Below the pieces are notes generated by a model that saw only the letters and a list, made by a program, of their open reading frames with translations, was not told where the DNA came from and ran no database searches. Below are positions 6,005 through 8,741 of a DNA stretch of 8,741 bases, one piece after another (within the stretch, counting starts at the first letter, position 1; each line of letters begins with the position of its first letter). A program made the position numbers and the translations under genes. Source of the DNA: Candidatus Altarchaeota archaeon. Its GTDB lineage: Archaea; Altiarchaeota; Altiarchaeia; IMC4; DAOVSA01. The stretch lies in NCBI GenBank assembly GCA_030633635.1, contig DAOVSA010000017.1, positions 1-8,741 of the forward strand, read 5' to 3'.

Positions 6005-6020
6005 CATAATTATACTCACC

Positions 6021-6830
6021 ATGAACTTTATAAATAAGGAATTCAACCTGCTCATTGAAAGGGAAATCTACTCATTTATGGTAGATGTCATTATTATAAC
6101 TCTCCTACTTTCTTTAACATACCTACTATCAAGGCTCTCCAAGGTTATTATAGACCGGATCATCTTGGATAAACATATAGCACATCGTTTACAGCAATTT
6201 ATTCCAAAGGTTATATGGTTTTTTGGTGTGATATTCGCAATAAGTCAGGTCGCCAAGAGCATAGAGATACTCGTACTCGTTGTCGGATTGATAGGAATAG
6301 GGATCGTTATTGGACTGAGGGATATTTTGGCCAGTATACTCGTAAGGCCATTTCTTGATCTATATTTTCCCAATCGTGTAGGCGATTGGATAAGTATTGG
6401 AGATTTATTTGGAAAGGTTATCGAGATTAATCCGATAAATACGATAATATTGAGTGAGAATGAAGGGGTTGTTGTTATACCCAATTATCTGTTTGCAAGA
6501 GAGATCTTTATAAATAAATCCGAACATGCCAAGTATGAGGTAAGTTTGCCAATAATACTTGAAAATGATATAGATGTAATAGAATTTGAAAATGAACTCC
6601 TAAAGTTGTGTAATTCCATGCCCAAATATATAAAGAAGCACCCAAAACCCGTGGTTGCAACAACAGACATCGAGGATAAAACGGAGGAATTGACGCTGAT
6701 CTTTACGCTAAAAAGTCCCGAGGAGAAGGGGGTTGTTGTTTCTAAACTGAATGAAGAGATAAAGAAGATTATGGATGAATTGAGGGAGAACAGGAAGGAA
6801 AAAAGTGGTTTAGATGAATCGCCCATATGA
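6021..6830 (+). CDS. MscS-family small-conductance mechanosensitive ion channel
   Basis: A 269-residue membrane protein. Hydrophobic spans lie at about 20-38, 61-78 and 82-112. The last is the pore-lining TM3, Gly-rich with small residues (GLIGIGIVIGLRDILASILVRPF). It is followed by the MscS beta domain: NRVGDWISIGDLFGKVIEIN (118-137), TIILSENEGVVVIPN (141-155) and IFINKS (162-167), equivalent to the family's GD-x-I, G-x-V-x-x-I and IPN...N-x-S signatures. Residues 170-250 form the alpha/beta vestibule domain and 245-262 a charged helix. Such channels open on membrane tension to release solutes during hypo-osmotic shock. Between RPF and VGDW there are several extra residues (LDLYFPNR) compared with the common RPF-x-VGD arrangement. 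The C-terminus overlaps the next gene by 17 bases, implying co-translation. MscS family is firm; ion selectivity is unknown. Confidence 0.9.
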   Translation: MNFINKEFNLLIEREIYSFMVDVIIITLLLSLTYLLSRLSKVIIDRIILDKHIAHRLQQFIPKVIWFFGVIFAISQVAKSIEILVLVVGLIGIGIVIGLRDILASILVRPFLDLYFPNRVGDWISIGDLFGKVIEINPINTIILSENEGVVVIPNYLFAREIFINKSEHAKYEVSLPIILENDIDVIEFENELLKLCNSMPKYIKKHPKPVVATTDIEDKTEELTLIFTLKSPEEKGVVVSKLNEEIKKIMDELRENRKEKSGLDESPI

Positions 6831-8741
6831 TGATAATGTGGAGCTGAGCAGGGATCTCGGTCTCTTCAGCGTTACAATGATCGGGGTTGGTGCAATGATT
6901 GGTGCGGGAATCTTTGTTCTCACCGGAATTGCCGCGGAAACTGCCGGACCCTCACTTGTTATCGTCTTTCTTATGAATGGTTTTGTTACACTACTCACTG
7001 CAATGACCTACGCAGAACTTGGCTCTGCCATACCTGAAGCCGGTGGTGGTTATCTTTGGGTTAAAAAGTCTCTTTCGAAGCTCCAGGGATTCCTCAGTGG
7101 CTGGATGAGTTGGTTTGCCCATGCAGTAGCCGGGAGTTTATATGCACTGGGTTTTGGGGCATATTTTCAACTCCTGCTCTCAAATCTCGGCATAAACATG
7201 GGACTTGAGGCAGAACTGATGAAAAAATTCCTCGCAGTCATTGTGGTACTGATTTTTATTTATTTTAACTATAAAGGTGCATCCAAGATGGGCATGGTTG
7301 AAAATATAGTTACAGTATCAAAGGTTTTAATTATAATCCTCTTCATACTATTTGGATTGAATGTCATGTTTCACTCTCCACAGTGGACGGATAATTTTGA
7401 AGATTTTATGCCAAACGGCATGTCTGGAGTAGTTATGGCGATGGGTCTGACCTTTATAGCATTCGAGGGCTATGAGATCATAGTTCAGAGCGGGGAGGAA
7501 CTCAAGAACCCCAGGAAGAATATACCTAGAGCTGTATTCCTATCCCTCCTTATTGTTATTCCAATCTATATTTTAGTTGCAATAGTGTCTATCGGGGCAA
7601 TAAGCGTCCCGCCGGGTGAAGGAATATCGAGCACATGGGAATACCTCGGGAAGTATAAGGAACTCGGGTTATTAAAGGCTGCCGGGCAATTTATGCCATA
7701 TGGTGTGCCATTGCTCCTCATTGGAGGCCTCTTGTCAACAATGTCTGCCCTGAATGCCACCACATTCTCATCAACAAGGGTTTCCTTTGCCATGGGCAGG
7801 GGTTTTGATCTACCCTCAATATTTAAAAGGATACATCCAAAGAATAAAACGCCGTATTCTGCTTTGTTCATATCCGGGTTTTTAATCATATTAATGGCTG
7901 TTACCCTACCAATAGAAGATGTAGCGAGTGCAGCGAATATACTGTTTCTCCTGTTATTCATTCAGGTTAATATTGCTGCATTAAAGATAAGGAGGGAAAT
8001 GGGTGATAAACTTGACTATGGATTTAAAACACCATTATTTCCATATACGCAATATGTAGCTATTATCTCTTTGACTTTCCTAGTTTTGTATATGTATCTT
8101 CTCAGTCCCATAGCATGGGTTGTTACACTGATATGGATTGGTATTGGTTACCTTTTTTACATCACCTATACCATTGAAAAGGAGGAACTAGAGACAGGTA
8201 AGATACTAAGAGAGATACAACCGGGAAAATACCATGTGCTTGTCTCTCTTAAGGATGAGGAAATGCTAACTCCCTTGATGACAATTGCTAGTGGAATTGC
8301 AAAGTCAAAAGAGAGTGATATTGTCATCCTAAATGCTATTGAGATACCGTATCAGACATTTCTCCACGCGGGTAAGAGATTTCTTCGGGATAGTGAGATA
8401 CTCCTGGATAAAGCAGAAAAAGGGGCTAAAGAATACGGAGTTCCACTAAGAAAGAAAATCTCAATATCTCATGACCCATCTGAAGCAATTATAAACTTTG
8501 CAACAAAAGGCAGGAGTGATATAATCATCATGGGCTGGAGTGGAGAGGTATATAAAGAAAAGGTCAGAAGGAGTACTCCCCGAAAGGTTATGAAGAATAC
8601 TCCATGTAATGTATGTATTGTAAAACCTCATAATTTTGATAAGATTTCCCGCATTCTTATCCCTTTAGGTTCTGATATGGCGGCTAATTTTTTCAGATTG
8701 AGAATTGCCAAACGTCTTTCGGATACATTCAACTCAAATAT
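6814..8741 (+). CDS. APC-superfamily amino-acid transporter with C-terminal universal-stress-protein domains, 3'-truncated
   Basis: The frame is open from ATG 6814 to the window edge (642 full codons, no stop). It starts inside the MscS gene, 17 bases overlapping, with only a weak GTGGT motif upstream. Residues 14-450 are an APC transporter: TM1 has the unwound GVGAMIGAGIFVLTG; TM2 continues TYAELGSAIPEAGGGY; TM5 has K170 (VTVSKVLII), a candidate for the lysine that replaces sodium in the proton-coupled ApcT transporter (inference); TM6 has FIAFEGYE, then the loop GEELKNPRKNIPRA. About twelve spans are visible. Residues ~471-605 form a cytosolic USP domain (YHVLVSLKD..., SDIIIMGWSGE, STPRKVMKNTPCNVCIVKP), and a second USP domain begins at ~611 (SRILIPLGSD). 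The family imports amino acids or related cationic solutes; the actual substrate is not evident. USP domains often bind ATP, and may gate the carrier here. Confidence 0.93.
   Translation, partial: MNRPYDDNVELSRDLGLFSVTMIGVGAMIGAGIFVLTGIAAETAGPSLVIVFLMNGFVTLLTAMTYAELGSAIPEAGGGYLWVKKSLSKLQGFLSGWMSWFAHAVAGSLYALGFGAYFQLLLSNLGINMGLEAELMKKFLAVIVVLIFIYFNYKGASKMGMVENIVTVSKVLIIILFILFGLNVMFHSPQWTDNFEDFMPNGMSGVVMAMGLTFIAFEGYEIIVQSGEELKNPRKNIPRAVFLSLLIVIPIYILVAIVSIGAISVPPGEGISSTWEYLGKYKELGLLKAAGQFMPYGVPLLLIGGLLSTMSALNATTFSSTRVSFAMGRGFDLPSIFKRIHPKNKTPYSALFISGFLIILMAVTLPIEDVASAANILFLLLFIQVNIAALKIRREMGDKLDYGFKTPLFPYTQYVAIISLTFLVLYMYLLSPIAWVVTLIWIGIGYLFYITYTIEKEELETGKILREIQPGKYHVLVSLKDEEMLTPLMTIASGIAKSKESDIVILNAIEIPYQTFLHAGKRFLRDSEILLDKAEKGAKEYGVPLRKKISISHDPSEAIINFATKGRSDIIIMGWSGEVYKEKVRRSTPRKVMKNTPCNVCIVKPHNFDKISRILIPLGSDMAANFFRLRIAKRLSDTFNSN

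Larger units (their letters stand above)
5707..6020. other. Divergent AT-rich intergenic region between the Cys-rich gene and the MscS gene
   Basis: These 314 bases separate two genes pointing away from each other and so should hold both promoters. I see a TATA-like element for each direction, an inverted repeat with a palindrome (5809-5833), and a two-copy direct repeat (5834-5889). A 56-codon frame at 5809-5979 is present, but I doubt it is a gene. No tRNA-like cloverleaf or other RNA gene was recognised. Confidence 0.7.

Noticed and set aside
7566..7961. 131-codon minus-strand frame inside the APC transporter
   Set aside because: The plus strand has clear transporter motifs through this stretch and no domain is visible in the reverse frame. 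It is an antisense shadow.

Overview
This window is archaeal. It opens inside the distal half of the classic archaeal 'spc' ribosomal-protein operon, in the archaeal/eukaryotic-type order L32e - L19e - L18 - S5 - L30 - L15 - SecY. L32e and L19e do not occur in bacteria, and L30, L15, S5 and SecY are all the archaeal forms. The S5 cysteine cluster (GCGSWECGC), as I recall it from euryarchaeal S5 proteins, suggests Euryarchaeota. The lineage cannot be fixed more closely by eye.

Region 1 (1-4736, + strand) is the ribosomal-protein/secY operon. The first four genes after the truncated L32e are joined by 4- or 8-base stop/start overlaps (665-668, 1101-1108, 1607-1610, 2319-2326). L15 and secY follow after gaps of only 15 and 18 bases. 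The products are five large-subunit proteins (L32e cut off at its 5' side), one small-subunit protein and the pore subunit of the Sec translocon. L32e carries a long Lys/Glu-rich N-terminal extension built partly from 12-residue tandem repeats. S5 has an Arg/Gly-rich N-terminal tail.

Region 2 (4738-5706, - strand) is a single convergent gene whose stop codon lies one base from the secY stop. It encodes a membrane-anchored, probably extracellular protein with two tandem six-cysteine modules (CPYECC...), a block of calcium-binding thrombospondin-type-3-like repeats, and a C-terminal domain I do not recognise. It is the least familiar gene here.

Region 3 (5707-6020) is an AT-rich divergent intergenic region of 314 bases. 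It holds a 12-base palindrome, a hairpin-type inverted repeat, a 33-base-period direct repeat, and candidate promoters facing both ways.

Region 4 (6021-8741, + strand) is a two-gene unit: an MscS-family mechanosensitive channel overlapping by 17 bases an APC-superfamily amino-acid transporter with C-terminal universal-stress-protein (USP) domains. The transporter runs off the right edge. The arrangement suggests coupled solute efflux and uptake at the cytoplasmic membrane, with nucleotide or stress sensing through the USP part. No tRNA, rRNA, CRISPR array, insertion sequence or integrase was seen.
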